Below, piece by piece: positions 30,656-42,690 of a stretch of DNA of 64,000 nt. The notes under the pieces are model-generated. The model had not been told where the DNA came from and did no database searches. It saw only the letters and a program-made list of their open reading frames with translations. Source of the stretch: Umbelopsis ramanniana AG. Its lineage: Eukaryota; Mucoromycota; Umbelopsidomycetes; Umbelopsidales; Umbelopsidaceae. The stretch is taken from the NCBI RefSeq assembly GCF_025399195.1, contig NW_026252097.1, forward strand, positions 62,001 through 126,000, read 5' to 3'. Position 1 is the stretch's first letter. Every line of letters starts with the position of its first letter. The translations under genes were made by a program, and so were the position numbers.

Positions 30656-32841
30656 ATGTCACTGGAAATAGAATCGTCAGAGTAAGCCAATGCCACAATA
30701 ATTGGAAACGTCGCGTAATAACTGAGATACTCAAACACTGTTTTCAAGTGTTATACGACTGATCGAACAGTTTCTAAAGGAAAACAACCTTTCACGAACA
30801 CTTCAAACTCTGCAGGTAATTCATAAATTCAATGTACAAAATGGTCGATCAAAGTATGGCTAATAACGAATATATTCACTTTCTCGGGATAGGAGGAGAG
30901 CTCTATATCTCTTAATACGGTTGAGAATGTCGACGCGTTCAAGAAGGATATAATAGACGGAAACTGGGACTCAGTCCTCACGACTGTTCTCAATGCAAGT
31001 GTTCCAGCCAAGCAACTTGGTGATCTCTATGAGCAGGTACTGTCATCTAGATATCCAAAGCAACTACATTCGAAGTTTATCTAATACCTTTAACGCCTTT
31101 TACATACAGATCATCGTTGAGTTGATTGAAATGCGCGAGTTAGGTGCAGCTAGATCACTGCTACGACAGACAGAACCTATGCAATTGTTGAAGGCTCGAG
31201 CGCCCGAGCGATTTTTGCGCCTGGAGCACTTGGTATCGAGGACATATTTCGACATCAAGGAAGCTTATCCTGATGGAACTACGAAGGAGAAACGACGTCA
31301 GGCAATAGCGAAAGGTAAGCGTGCTTGTGAATAATCTGCAACTATGTGCCTAGATTGAGCTAACCATGCTTTAGCCTTGGCGTCTGAGGTATCCACCGTA
31401 GCACCTGCAAGGCTTCTTACTTTGCTAGGTCAATCATTGAAGTGGCAACAGCAACAAGGCTTGGTACAGCCAGATACAGCTTTCGATTTATTCCGAGGTA
31501 CGACACAAGTAGTAAAAGCCGAAGACGACGCAGTGCCCACAAAGCAATACTCTCTTATCAAGGTAATCCATTGGGTATCAGGGTGTGCTCCAGAAGAATA
31601 TAATCTAATACAGCATTTACCAGTTTCCAGGCAAAAAGACATACGCGGAATCTGCCGTGTTTTCTCAAGATGGGCAGCTACTTGCTACTGGCTCAGTTGA
31701 TGGATTTATTGAGATTTGGAATTATCTTACTGGAAAACTTCGTAAGGATTTGCGGTACCAGGCGGAAGTATGTATTGTATTCTGGATTCACAAATCACCG
31801 TTATGAGCTTGAATACTGACGCGTTTTGTTCCATAGGAAAACCTTATTGCTATGGATAACTCTGTCATCAGTTTAGCATTCAGTAAGGACAGTGAGCTTC
31901 TTGCATCGGGATCAACTGATGGCGTCATAGCGGTAGGTCTTACGAAGCTTCATATCATAAACAAATGAGATTCTGACCATTTTGGAATTGCCTTAGGTGT
32001 GGAAAGTCGCAACTGGTCATTGTCAACGAAGATTCTCACCTGCGCATAGCCAAGGTGTCACATCTATTGCCTTTAACAAGGACGGAACACAAGTGTTAAG
32101 TTCCAGCTTCGACCATAGTATCAAAATTCATGGCCTTAAATCTGGCAAGATACTAAAAGAGTTCAGAGGCCACACATCATTTGTAAATAATATCACCTTT
32201 TCCGCGGATATGGCGCGTGTCATTAGCGCTAGCAGTGACGGTACAGTAAAGGTGAGTTGAATAGGAGTAACAGTAATAAGTGGTGGAATGGTACTAAGCG
32301 CATTTACGTACCGCAGGTTTGGGATACGAAATCAACATCATGCATAGCGACCATTTCTCCTCAGACGCAAGTTGATGTTCCCAAAGGCGCACTAAACCCT
32401 ATCGGAGGAGCTAGTGGACAGACTGTCAACAATGTTATTGTCATTCCGAATAATCCAGATCAAATCCTTGTTTGTAGCAAGACCAACATGCTATACCTGC
32501 TCAATATCCGCGGTCAAATGCTAAAATCATTCACACATGACAAGAAGAGCGGAGCAGATTTCATTTCCGCAGCTATCTCACCTCATGGAGACTTTGTGTA
32601 CGCGGTAGCAGAGGACTCTGTTATGTATGCTTTCAACATTTCAAATGGAGCTTTGGTCAATGAACTCAAGGTAAGGAAAACAGACGAGCATGAGGGGCAA
32701 ATCACTTGTATGACTCACGTGATAAGTTATCCCTGCATTTAGCTCACCGAAGCAGAGATTATCGGCATCGCCTCCCACCCATACTCCAACATACTGGCCG
32801 TTTATGATGAGAAGGGTCAAGTCATGTTATGTAAAGCATAA
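30656..32841 (+). CDS. SMU1-like WD40 spliceosomal protein
   Basis: Ten exons. Exon 1 is tiny (MSLEIESS, 30656-30681); later exons begin near 30740, 30890, 31111, 31375, 31628, 31837, 31997, 32317 and 32742. The protein of about 500 residues follows human SMU1 closely: the LisH motif [20 protein letters not shown], then the CTLH-type region with [20 protein letters not shown] and [19 protein letters not shown], then [20 protein letters not shown], then a WD40 propeller ([45 protein letters not shown]). SMU1 pairs with RED in the spliceosomal B complex and affects splice-site choice. The gene is itself intron-rich. The final exon ends GQVMLCKA. Confidence 0.92.
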
Positions 32842-33103
32842 GGAAGATTTGATTAATACGCATGGTGTTAGATTATGTACTGGTATCCGAAATGGATGAC
32901 TTCTGAAAAATTAAACATATTAGACATAAAGTTTTAATTTCATATTAATAGGTGGAAAATTTTAACTTTCTTCCATCAGTAGGGACATATTTCTGTTATC
33001 GATACATGGAGTATTTGGGGAGATTACGAGATATTCTATTTCATATTATTGCAGTATATTGCAAATTCAACATAATCTTTGGGATTTTTCGCGCAAAAAA
33101 TGC

Positions 33104-33175
33104 GCCGGTATAGCGCAGTGGTTAGCGCGTCTGTCTCGTAAACAGAAGGCCGCCAGTTCAAATCTGGCTTCCGGC
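33104..33175 (+). tRNA. tRNA-Thr (anticodon CGT)
   Basis: A 72-nt intronless cloverleaf. The acceptor GCCGGTA pairs with TTCCGGC with one U-U mismatch; the D arm GCGC/GCGC encloses AGTGGTTA; the anticodon stem TCTGT/ACAGA holds loop CTCGTAA with anticodon CGT (reads ACG); the T arm is GCCAG/CTGGC around TTCAAAT. The internal A and B boxes are present and a T run follows. Confidence 0.93.
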
Positions 33176-33182
33176 ATGTATC

Positions 33183-33194
33183 TTTTTTTTTTTT
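33183..33194 (+). terminator. RNA polymerase III terminator after tRNA-Thr
   Basis: Twelve consecutive T residues begin 8 nt after the discriminator end of the tRNA, the standard Pol III stop signal. Confidence 0.8.
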
Positions 33195-33459
33195 GGAAAT
33201 TTTATTAGAGTTTTCCCTATTTCCCATATTTTTTCAATTCACCACATCGCGTTTATTGTGTTCAAATCATAGCAGTAAACTGTCGTCGTTCATACTATGA
33301 GAAATGCAGATACTATTTTTATCAAGTAACAACTTGGGTTTCAAGCGGTCTACCAACCTGGCGGCCAATACTGGGCCGAATGAAGCCACTCCGGTACGAT
33401 GAATATTCAGATTTTGCAACTCGTTGATGCTAATCACTAAATCAACGGTATAACTTTGT

Positions 33460-35445
33460 ATGAATTGCTACAGTAATATTCTTGTGCACTTGTTGTTAAG
33501 GCGAACAACACGTGATCACTCAAGTAATACTGTCGTGTCCTTTACTATGTGGCACCAACTTCCCAACCAACTCACAGCGATGGTCCAATCTTCAGCGTTG
33601 TACGGAAAACTTGCTAACACCTTCAGCACTGCAAAGACTGTCGCTATTTCGGATTGGCATGTGCATGCAAAGCGCAATTACGAACAGCTGGCCCTGAAAG
33701 CACAGCGCGCTGAGCTGGGAGCCATTAAAGCAGCGCTAGTGATTTCCCTACTTGGTGCTGTTCCTGGAGCGGCCGCGACAACATATGGGGAAGCACTCTC
33801 CTCGGGAATTCAGGACATCAGTGCTGTTGCAACCTTATTTGGTACGGAAGCATGCGCATCTCACCTTCTTTCATCTATATCCAAAGGATACATTTATGCA
33901 TCTGTAAGTATGCTGTCCATGTTTGGCTCTCTGGCCGCTGTTAAAGCGAGTGCTTACCTGATCTTGCCTGCTGAATGGCTCAAGAATGCTGGGATGACGG
34001 ACTGTGGAGCGGATCTCAATACGATAGGCTGGGGAGACTCTGCTTGGCCGACCAATGTTCTAGCGGACAGACTCCATAGTGTGCCTGGGGGGACTTCGAA
34101 GGTTGAATTCTCGCCGAAGTTGCGAAAGTGGATATTTCAGGCTACAGTTGCCGGTCTTTCTGGTGCGCTAGGCATCGTTCCTTTTCTTGCTCCGTTGATT
34201 TTGGCATGGGACCATGTGTATGCAGCATTCCCCATCATGCGTGTTGTCGGAGGGACTCTCATAGGCTGTTTGACACCCATTGCCACTATATTATCTTTGC
34301 AAACGAACTTAGCAAAAGGCTACAGGATCTTTCTCCAGGCGCTCTTAGGTATCGGTGCGGCCATGACTCTGATTGGATATGTCGGGTGCTATGCTTATAT
34401 TCAATCGTTCCCTGAACAGTGGATGGTGTACCAGTGGTTAGCCCTCGAGATCGCACTCATGTTGATCAGATTCTGGTGCTGGGCCTGGAATCCTTCGTTT
34501 GACGATATGACTGACTTCGTTACTACTTATACACCACCTGTCAAAGTCATGGCAGGATTCGTGCTTCCTTGTTATCGTGATCATCAGAGAGTAGGTGTTA
34601 GCTTGGCAATGTTCTTGATAAATGTTGCCACGCACAAGCAGGTCCTTCGTGGACTTCGTCATGCAGGACTAGCTGTTGATCACTTGCCTGAAGCCAGCTT
34701 CTATCTCAAAGACGAATACGAAGCGGGTCGTCTTCTTTGGATAATTGATACGGTTGGAATAAGCATGGATGGTCAAATATCGGAGCATCCTTGTTTCCTT
34801 TGGATACATGGCAAGGCAACGTTTCAAGGTTGGGTGGAAGTCGCCATGGGTGGTACTGTGGCGTGGTGGAAGGAAAAAAGTAGGCCTACACGGCTAGATG
34901 CCAAAACGGAAGATGCCAAGAAGCGGCTCGATGCAAGTTGGAAGGAAATCAATGAAGTAGTCGCCGCCGTTGGGAGTTGGGACGTGGATACGAAAAGCGT
35001 GACCGTTTCTACAATGCTGCCAATTGAAAAAGCGACAAAGGGCATAGCCTCCTGGAAGCTTCTTGGCGCGGACTACGCTAAACAGTGTGGTTGTCAGTCT
35101 TGCTTGGAAACAACACTGGCTGAAAGACTCACATGCCTGTGGTATGCTGCCCAACTTGAGAGCGCAACCACATTGAGTATCAAATGTATCACGGGTGGAC
35201 AGATACCCTGGACGAAACCAGATCTTAAAGAAAAGTCTGTGCGATACTACTTCAGGGAGCGTGGCCGGGTTGGGGCTGCATTACCGATGTTTAATGAAGA
35301 GAGAATTTATAGTCAGTTCCGGGGCCGTACGGATATAAGTACTAAAGAGATGGAAAGCGCGGTAGCAGCAGAGGTAAAGGCAATGTCAAAGCAGCTCGAC
35401 GGAAGTAGATTGTGGTTGTCCCATAATGGCACTCCACTGGCATAA
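33460..35445 (+). CDS. Unknown multi-pass membrane protein, 661 residues
   Basis: An uninterrupted frame from the ATG at 33460; the ATG at 33547 is an alternative start. I do not recognise the family. About six hydrophobic segments lie in the first 350 residues: AALVISLLGAVPGAAATTYG, ASVSMLSMFGSLAAVKASAY, ATVAGLSGALGIVPFLAPLI, MRVVGGTLIGCLTPIATILS, ALLGIGAAMTLIGYVGCYAY and WLALEIALMLIRFWCWAW. The remaining 300 residues are soluble, with HGKATFQGWVEVAMGGTVAW, a Lys-rich helix, and a Cys cluster CGCQSC near residue 545. It is longer and intronless compared with neighbours. The composition is protein-like throughout and GC-rich relative to the flanks, so it is very likely real. Function unknown. 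Confidence 0.75.
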   Translation: MNCYSNILVHLLLRRTTRDHSSNTVVSFTMWHQLPNQLTAMVQSSALYGKLANTFSTAKTVAISDWHVHAKRNYEQLALKAQRAELGAIKAALVISLLGAVPGAAATTYGEALSSGIQDISAVATLFGTEACASHLLSSISKGYIYASVSMLSMFGSLAAVKASAYLILPAEWLKNAGMTDCGADLNTIGWGDSAWPTNVLADRLHSVPGGTSKVEFSPKLRKWIFQATVAGLSGALGIVPFLAPLILAWDHVYAAFPIMRVVGGTLIGCLTPIATILSLQTNLAKGYRIFLQALLGIGAAMTLIGYVGCYAYIQSFPEQWMVYQWLALEIALMLIRFWCWAWNPSFDDMTDFVTTYTPPVKVMAGFVLPCYRDHQRVGVSLAMFLINVATHKQVLRGLRHAGLAVDHLPEASFYLKDEYEAGRLLWIIDTVGISMDGQISEHPCFLWIHGKATFQGWVEVAMGGTVAWWKEKSRPTRLDAKTEDAKKRLDASWKEINEVVAAVGSWDVDTKSVTVSTMLPIEKATKGIASWKLLGADYAKQCGCQSCLETTLAERLTCLWYAAQLESATTLSIKCITGGQIPWTKPDLKEKSVRYYFRERGRVGAALPMFNEERIYSQFRGRTDISTKEMESAVAAEVKAMSKQLDGSRLWLSHNGTPLA

Positions 35446-36607
35446 TCTAGGCAACGAGGAGCTTTGTTTCCCTGGTTGTTGCATGCAATCCGCCTTCAAC
35501 CATAGGAAATCAGAATCAAACGTTAATCTTAGAAGCCCTTTTGCCACCACAATTACTACAATGTATGCCAATTGCCTTCGTACAGATATCCTCTGAATTC
35601 AAGATGTTTCTGCGTTTTTTAAATGCTTAATTGATAACTAATATTATACTATATTCACTGTCCGTCGTACTAATCTCAAGACGATTCTTTACTTCTTAAT
35701 GAAAGCAGATTTCCGATGACGTTTTTTATGCTCGACATTGTATCTCCCTTTTTTCTTTGCCTATCAATTGTGCTCGTCCATAAATTACATCATAATTTGT
35801 GAACTTCGGCCATCGCTTACGATTTTGTATTTTGAGTTTTTGTTAGCATTACTTTGTGCTACTTCTTGGAAATAGACGCTCTAACAACAAAGTATAAAGA
35901 GAGCGCTATGTAGTAAGCATGGTATAATATCTCGTCATTTGGCGACATCGTTATTATGAATCTAACCATTTCCCAGAAAGATGATCAATGCTTCAATTTT
36001 AAGCGCCAATTTGTGACCGGATAGCAGAAAGTATAAAGGCCAAAATCTGGATTGGGAAATTTTGAGTGGGCCAAATTGTGAACAAAGACGAAGATCAGAA
36101 CAATCCATGGCAGATGGCAAGTCATGCAACGCTACGCACAACACCAAAATAACAGGGGACTAACTCTTTAACAATAGAAATCAACGCAAGTGTCTTTCCG
36201 GCAGCATTCATCTCCCAGATCCTTTGTTCTCGACTGCAACCATACCTCAGGTAGGCTTTGTCGATTCAACTACCTCCTTTGTATGTTCAAAGTGGAACTT
36301 ACCGGTCATACAGCCAAATCGCACAAGCAACTACCACCAATATTACTTTCGATTATGATGAACAGGCATGTACTTCTTATTGTCTCGAGAACTAAACGGT
36401 GATTCTCGAATTGACCATTTTCACAGCGATTCCTGATCTCCGGCAATACAACGGATGCATGCGACGATGCGTGAGTGACATTCTGTATGGAAGCTGTATG
36501 TCTCAGTTTGTTGCTTATCATCATTTTTAATAGAGTTGCAAATCTTATAAGACTAATTGAGACTTCGGTAAATGCTGACAACAGTGTTATTGATTGTTTT
36601 GGAATAG
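35446..36607. other. Gene-poor spacer, may hold 5' exons of the next gene
   Basis: No frame here looks protein-coding over any length. Near 36460 a tiny exon, ATGCGACGATGC followed by GTGAGT, could splice in frame to the ATG at 36608 across an intron ending TTGGAATAG. The sequence near 36186-36255 also shows leader-like splice signals (CTCAG|GTAGGC). Confidence 0.4.
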
Positions 36608-39292
36608 ATGCTAAATCATGCCATTTATCGGCCACAGGGAAGCAACAATGTTGGCGCAGATGGAATGGTCAATACGTACGAAGCTCTTCCTTTAGTAAAT
36701 CAACTGTCCAGCTTTGGCAGGGATCCACCTACACCCGTGACGACGACGCCTGTGATCGCTGTGCCAGAACCGATGGTAGAGGAAGTTAACTTAAAGTTAC
36801 CTGTTTTTGAAAGCGATGAGAAGGCTCCGGATGCTGATGAAGATGAAAAGAAGAATGAGCAAGTTTTCAGAGCTGTATTCACCTTCGCCAAGAATGTGCA
36901 CAATGTGCAATTGGTCCTGTCGCCACCTCATTTGTTCCAACAGACAAGTTCTGAGTACCTGCACCAAATCGCCGAACGCACAAATACAACCTGTACTCTT
37001 GATGATCGAGTAAGTAAATGAGCGGGTGGGTTGATTGTATGCAAACATTTGTTGAATGTGAGCATTAACAGGGCGTGTCTATTGCAGACCATTACCATCA
37101 CCGGTAACAATGAAAAAGATGTTAAAGCTGCTGAGCAGTGTTTCCAAGTATTGCAGGCAATTTATGTAAGTTGACCCAAGCTGCTGTCTGTAAAAACACA
37201 TTGCAATCCCAACTTGACTGACGCATCTGGTCACAGAAACGCATGAAAAAATACAATACCAAGTGCAAGCCTATTGCCGTCACTCACTATCCTACCAAGT
37301 TCGATCACTTTGGTTTGGTATTTTGCCATCTCCCACGATACGCTTACCTAAACCTTGTTGATCTTCATCCGAGCGAATCTAAGCCAATGCAGGCATTTTT
37401 TGTGCTGATACCAGCTTTCAAAGACATGCAGGGCAAATACATGCCACCGAAGCTAATGGTAGAAGATCAAACAATGCAAAGTACGAATTTTTCTGACATG
37501 GATGCGGCCTCCAGCTCTCCAAATTCACTGTCATCGATTGATGCTGACCACTTGAAGGTCGCCTCACCCTCCATTGACACCTCGTCCATACCTGCCGAAT
37601 CACCACCAGCTACGCACCATTCTGAAATACCCCAATTTCATATATTACGACCTAGTAGTGATCTTAGTAAAACCAAGGAAGTGCCCACTGTCGTTAAACA
37701 AGCCGAAAAAGTGGTCGCAAAAGCAACCGTAGAAAAAAATGTACCCAAACTCACTTCATATTCCAAATCAAAAGTTACGTCAATTCAAAGCTCTACTTGG
37801 CCTCAATCGGCAGTTCAAAACCGCCAGCCGTGGAGTGAAATCTCTGAGGCGGCGGCTGATATAAGTCTAGGAGATGATGCATTTCCCCCTCTTGGAAAGT
37901 CATCCAAAGCTTCATCAAAAAAGACGGTGGCTTCTTCTGGACGAAAACAGGATGATGTCTCACAGATGAACAGACAATTCAAAACGATGCGGTTGACCCA
38001 GCTTCCAGCAAACACGTTGCCACCTGATTCTGATCTGTCGCCAGTAGAAGCGTAAGTAGAATTTTAATTCCATTGAGGAGGTTCTTGCTATCCATTCTAA
38101 TATATTGCTGCATAGGCTTCGAGCGTATAATTTCCACACCATTTATACCACTTTGCATGAGGTGTAAGTTTCTGATCTATTCACATTCGATAACATGCTA
38201 AAAACTCAATGACTAATATGCCTCCAGGTTTGAGGATGTTCGAGGATACAAAGGAGATCTCCGGTTTAGTGCAAGGTACGCTTGGGGTTTGATTCGTTGT
38301 GTGTGTGGCGAACAATATCAATACTTATAACCCTTCTTTGTTAGTCTTGGCAAAGTTCTGTGGAGTAACATCAAGCCGGAAGTGCAGCAACGAATTTGGG
38401 AATACACAGATCTTCGGGATATCGTTCAGAATCAATACGGCGCCGTGTCGCAGTTTAATAATATAACAACAACCCAGGAAGAGATCGTTAACAGCATTTC
38501 CGACATACTACCCCAAGCTTTTGGCCGTAGTGCTCATTATGAAATTACCGCTAATGCTCGGAATCAACCAAACAATCGATACAGTGAAGTTAATATGAAG
38601 GTGAATGCCAATATCATCGATCTGGAGAAGGTCACTGTATGTCACCAGACGTTAGCTGAGATAGATTGGGTATCACTGGAAAGGTAAGTCAACTAACTTG
38701 TGAGTTGTAGGATGAGATACTACCAGATGCTGAAAGCTTGCCTACATAGAAAATTCGACTTTTCGTTGAAATTAACCAAAAAAGACCAATTACGAACGGA
38801 CATAAAACCATTTTCAACGTTTATTCGAAAAGTTTCCATGAGGTAATGAAACGATTTGTATAGTCGAAAGTTAGGCAACACTAGGATCTAATATGGTTTG
38901 TTTCTTGCAGCGTGAAGAGCCGAAATATCACTTTTCAAAATATACCCGACTTCCTTGACGTTAAACAGATTCTATTTAAGCAAACTCAACGGTTCAGACT
39001 GCATTATCCGTTCATCGTGGAGATTACTCGAGTCGAGCTTTTACCGTTACAACGACAAGGGAGTGCTAGTACGATTTTAGGACATACTGGCAAAGGACCT
39101 GTTTGGTTTGAGTTTGAAGTACTGTTTAATGAACACTGCGAACACTTTAAAGAGAACCTCAAACTCCCTAATGGTACGCTTGCTTCATGGACTGCCGATG
39201 ATATGCTTGGACCCCAGGATACAGGAGCGAAGTTTGTTGAAATCATCAAATGTATGCTTTTATTTGTCGAGCACTCTCATCGAGTCTGTTAA
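36608..39292 (+). CDS. KH-like putative RNA-binding protein
   Basis: Several exons (36608-37013, 37088-37166, 37237-38052, then short ones to 39292). Residues about 80-170 resemble a KH fold: VFRAVFTFAKNVHNVQLVLS, QIAERTNTTCTLDDR then TITITGNNEKDVKAAEQCF, where the IxGxxxxxxxAxxxI pattern is the KH helix-turn-helix. A Ser-rich middle follows, with ATFPPLG-like DDAFPPLGKSSKAS. The C-terminal half has VFEDVRGYKGDLRFSASLGK and KLTKKDQLRTDIKPFSTFIR, which recall an uncharacterised C-terminal domain found with KH domains in fungal proteins (possibly DUF7905). A role in RNA binding is an inference. Start is uncertain because an upstream mini-exon is possible, and the last exon may continue through an intron at 39251. 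Confidence 0.6.
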
Positions 39293-40259
39293 TGTGCTTT
39301 TTACCTTGGCAACCAACCATAGCCCTTGCATTAGTAAACATTTGTAAAATACATACACATAACACATTTGAGCTGCTTTATCCTTGCGCGGCATAGCCTT
39401 TTCATTTTCCTTTTTTTTTTTTTTTTCTAATGTGAAGAATTTTAAGGTTACAGTCCGTTGATTCCACTCCAATCTTTGATGTGCCAGACCACGGGAAGGC
39501 CTTGGCCACATGCATCAGCCTCTTTTTGCGTATGAACAATACTTTTGGAACTATGACGTTTTCATTCACTCTACCCTGCTCGACTGCTTTTCATTTTGAC
39601 CAAAGACAAGATACATAAAGCGTCTGTATGCTGATAGCCGTTTCCAAAAAAAAAAATTGATGCCAGATCTATTCAGCACGATCCTAGCTACTGATCTTTT
39701 TCCTACATCTCTTTGGGACGTTTTTCAGAGCAAGTCATGCCATACAAATGGTAAGGTCTTGTGGTTTATGATCGCCGTTTGCCCATCTAAATTGGAACAA
39801 GTCAAATGCACCATCAGTCAGGTACCACATCACTTTTCCAGCTGATCATGTTCGCACCAAACATATTGGGTGGTACTGCATTGAATTGTTCACAGCATTG
39901 ATAGACATCATGCCTCGATAATTAAGATTCCAAAGACCGCTGGGCTTCCCTTATTAGTTTCAGTGCCAATCCTGTGTTACTTGATACCCACTGGCTCCAA
40001 ACAAATTTGACGGGGGTCCAATCGAATCTTCAGCCTGTCGACAGCTCCTTCAACATGGACACGGCAAAAAAGTTAAGTTTTTCATGACGACGAATAAGCA
40101 AATCTCCATTTCCTTGGGGATAGAGATATTTTTTATGCTGGTGCTGCTGTGTCTGAATACCATGCGCGCACAGCCCTTGCTGAGTCAGAGTCTGTGAAAT
40201 GTAATAAATTAGTGGTTCTCAGTTACCTCCTGTTTTCTTCTTTTCTCTACACCTTTGAT
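39293..40259. other. Gene-poor spacer with long T tract
   Basis: About 970 bp without a convincing gene. A T16 run lies near 39411-39426, and an A10 tract near 39645. The frame at 39657-39845 has an ATG but no family resemblance. The right end is the promoter region of the GNAT gene. Confidence 0.45.
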
Positions 40260-41228
40260 ATGGCACCCACCGTATCAATCCGCTCATGTACAGCTGAGGA
40301 GGCTGCAGATTACTTTTATAAATGGCCTGTGAGTGAGGAGTGGAACCCAGGGAATCAAGGCCACGACCTCAACCAAGTATACTACAACTTGGATCCCGAA
40401 AGCTTTTTTGTTGGAACCATAGCGGAAGACGGAAACCCAGATAAGCAGACAGTGGTTGCTATCGTGAGCGTCGTACGTTACGGGAAGGAAAGCGCCTTCG
40501 TAGGCTTTTATATCGTCGCGCCAGAACACCGTGGCAAAGGCTATGGCCTTGCCGTGTTTCAACACGCGTTAAACCATGTGGAAGATCGACCCTGTGTAGG
40601 CTTAGATGCGGTTATGGAGCAAGTCCATAATTACGAAAAGTCAGGCTTCACCATCTCTTCTTGGGAAAACGAACGAAGAACCGGTAGTGCTGACGTGATT
40701 TTGGAAAGACTGTCATCGTTTGAAACCCTGGAAGGCAAGAAGGTCATGAATGCGTGTGACGTGCCAATAGAGGAGCTCTACAGACTGGAAGAGAAATACA
40801 ACGGCTGGAACCGTCCGGTTTTTGTTTCGGAATGGATTAAATTTCATTCTAATAATGCAAAATATGGGCGTTTCAGTGTGGCTGTCATGGAAGAAGGCAA
40901 GGTGCTTGGCTACGGCTGTGTTCGTCCCGCCATCACGTCTTTTCGCGTGGGGCCATTGTTTGCGCAGTCGCCAGATGTAGCTAAGGCTATCCTCTACAAG
41001 TTGGCCAAGCTAGCCACGGAAGCACTTGCACAGCCGGATAACGACATCACGCCATCCGTCAAAAACGTCTTTGATATCGACATTCCTATTGTCAACCCTC
41101 AAGCTGTTGCCCTGTTTGATGAGCTGGATATGCCCAATACCTTCACTACGCTTCGAATGTGGAAAGGAAGAAAGCCCGAGGTGGATACAGAAGGCATCTT
41201 TGGAATTGCCACCGTTGAAGTTGGTTAA
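40260..41228 (+). CDS. GNAT-family N-acetyltransferase with second acetyltransferase-like domain
   Basis: An intronless protein of 322 residues from the ATG at 40260 (MAPTVSIRSCTAEEAADYFY). The first GNAT domain (residues about 5-150) has VAIVSVVRYGKESAFVGFYI followed by VAPEHRGKGYGLAVFQHAL, the acetyl-CoA pyrophosphate-binding motif (R/Q-x-x-G-x-G/A). The second half (about 170-320), with FSVAVMEEGKVLGYGCVRPA and FDIDIPIVNPQAVALFDELD, resembles the C-terminal acetyltransferase-like domain of bacterial YitH-type enzymes. Such two-domain GNATs modify amines of small molecules or proteins; the substrate is not known. The frame is open upstream to 40149 but lacks an earlier ATG. Confidence 0.85.
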   Translation: MAPTVSIRSCTAEEAADYFYKWPVSEEWNPGNQGHDLNQVYYNLDPESFFVGTIAEDGNPDKQTVVAIVSVVRYGKESAFVGFYIVAPEHRGKGYGLAVFQHALNHVEDRPCVGLDAVMEQVHNYEKSGFTISSWENERRTGSADVILERLSSFETLEGKKVMNACDVPIEELYRLEEKYNGWNRPVFVSEWIKFHSNNAKYGRFSVAVMEEGKVLGYGCVRPAITSFRVGPLFAQSPDVAKAILYKLAKLATEALAQPDNDITPSVKNVFDIDIPIVNPQAVALFDELDMPNTFTTLRMWKGRKPEVDTEGIFGIATVEVG

Positions 41229-41714
41229 TGGATGCTTTAACTCTAGAACACACTACAATCCATCATTAAAAAAAATATACTTTTTCAAAATTGACGTAAG
41301 ACTGCACATCACACGGTCCGCTTTTTTGTTTATCGAATGTGACCCCAGCGGAAATTTTTCCAGACAGACATACTGAGTCACAGCAGGTGTGAACAAAATA
41401 CGTTTATCACGTCAATTATGTACTGTTTGATAAGAATGGTGGCTATACAAATTGCTCTAAACCCAATAAAAAACGTAAAAATAGAGTAGAGAGAAAGGAA
41501 AAGCTAAGGTCCAGGTATTGGAAAATGGTATGTAATAGAAAGAACCCTGTCAGAACCGTGGCCGACATGGTCAAGAAAGCAAATGGAGGCATTGAAACTT
41601 GGAGTGGGAAGATGTAGGTCTCTAATACTTCCTATAAATTATCAGCAGCAGCAGGATTATTTTGGCATGTAAAGCCCCCCATATCCGCTACCTTTCCATA
41701 TGAAAGTGGAACCA
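41229..41714. other. Intergenic spacer between convergent genes
   Basis: About 485 bp with no gene recognised. It is AT-rich, with an A7 tract near 41270 and a probable polyadenylation context (AATAAAAAACG) near 41466 for either flank. Confidence 0.45.
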
Positions 41715-42690
41715 TCAATGGTCCCATTTCAACACTGTTGGCTGGGTGGTGGAGGTTTCATAAGAGCGCATCATTGGATTATGCCGTGGTGACTGCTGCT
41801 GCATGTAGACGGGTTGGTAGGGAGGTCTCATTGCCGTATCAATGGCTTGGGTTGGAGGACTCATAAGACCATAAGCCAAACTAGGTTCATTGGATGACAA
41901 TTGCTGTTTCATTTTATAATGCTCAAGTGTGGCTTCCAGTTCTTGGACCCGTTGTTGGTATCGAGACAAATCTTGTTGCAGGTTGCGAATGTAGTCCACG
42001 CTTTTCCTTAAAATAAATCCCTTGTGGGGCTTGTTGACAGGGTCTAAACTTGCCTCTGGAAGTAGGGTCATCAGCTCTTGTATACGATCGTTGATATTAT
42101 CCCTTCTCCTTCTTTCCACTGCATTATGAGATTCGCGACGACGTCGCTTTTTGTCGAATAGGACTTGCATTCTGCATAAAAAAGCAACGGAGTTAACGGA
42201 TAAATCGGGCAATTCGCTATTCGAAATAGTGTACCACTGATGTGTAATGAAGATATCACTGAACGTAATTGGCATATCATGATACGTACTGTGCTCGTTG
42301 GTTTTCCGTGTCATACATCTCATTACTACTCTCATTTGAGGATGGCGAGTACAAGCCATCATCGTCCTTCTTAGAAGAGGCCCAACTATGACGACGGTAA
42401 TAATCTTTTTGTTTCTCGGTGTCAGGTGAAGGGGTTGAGGCTTGCTGGTTTTCATAGAGAGGGTGCTGCGGTGGGTAAGCATGGAAGAAGGGAACGTGCT
42501 CTTGGGAAGGGTCGCCAGCTTCTCCTTTGATATCAGCTGCGGAATAATGAGGATAAGGTTGCTGATGAAAGTTGTAGTTAGCCATATACGGCGGCATGTT
42601 TTCTTGCGTGGGTCGAGCGTCTTTGCCAGCAGCAGGCTCTACTCGAAACGAGCTTATCAAAGCAGATTGTGAGGATTGTATGGTAGACAT
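41715..42690 (-). CDS. bHLH transcription factor
   Basis: Two exons (42690-42290 and 42171-41715; 858 nt, 285 residues). The C-terminal half carries a basic helix-loop-helix domain: KRRRRESHNAVERRRRDNIN, DRIQELMTLLPEA, then GFILRKSVDYIRNLQQDLSR. The basic region H-N-A-V-E-R-R-R-R fits the H-x-x-x-E-R-x-R code for E-box (CACGTG-type) DNA, and the second helix runs into a leucine-zipper-like coil (QQRVQELEATLEHYKMKQQL). This is the MITF/SREBP/Cbf1-like bHLH-Zip arrangement. The N-terminal half is Pro/Ser/Gln-rich (QQPYPHYSAADIKGEAGD), likely disordered activation sequence. The target genes are unknown. It is separated from the P450 gene by about 570 bp. Confidence 0.88.

Noticed and set aside
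39657-39845. 62-codon frame before the GNAT gene
   Set aside because: Short, without resemblance to a known protein, and flanked by homopolymer tracts.
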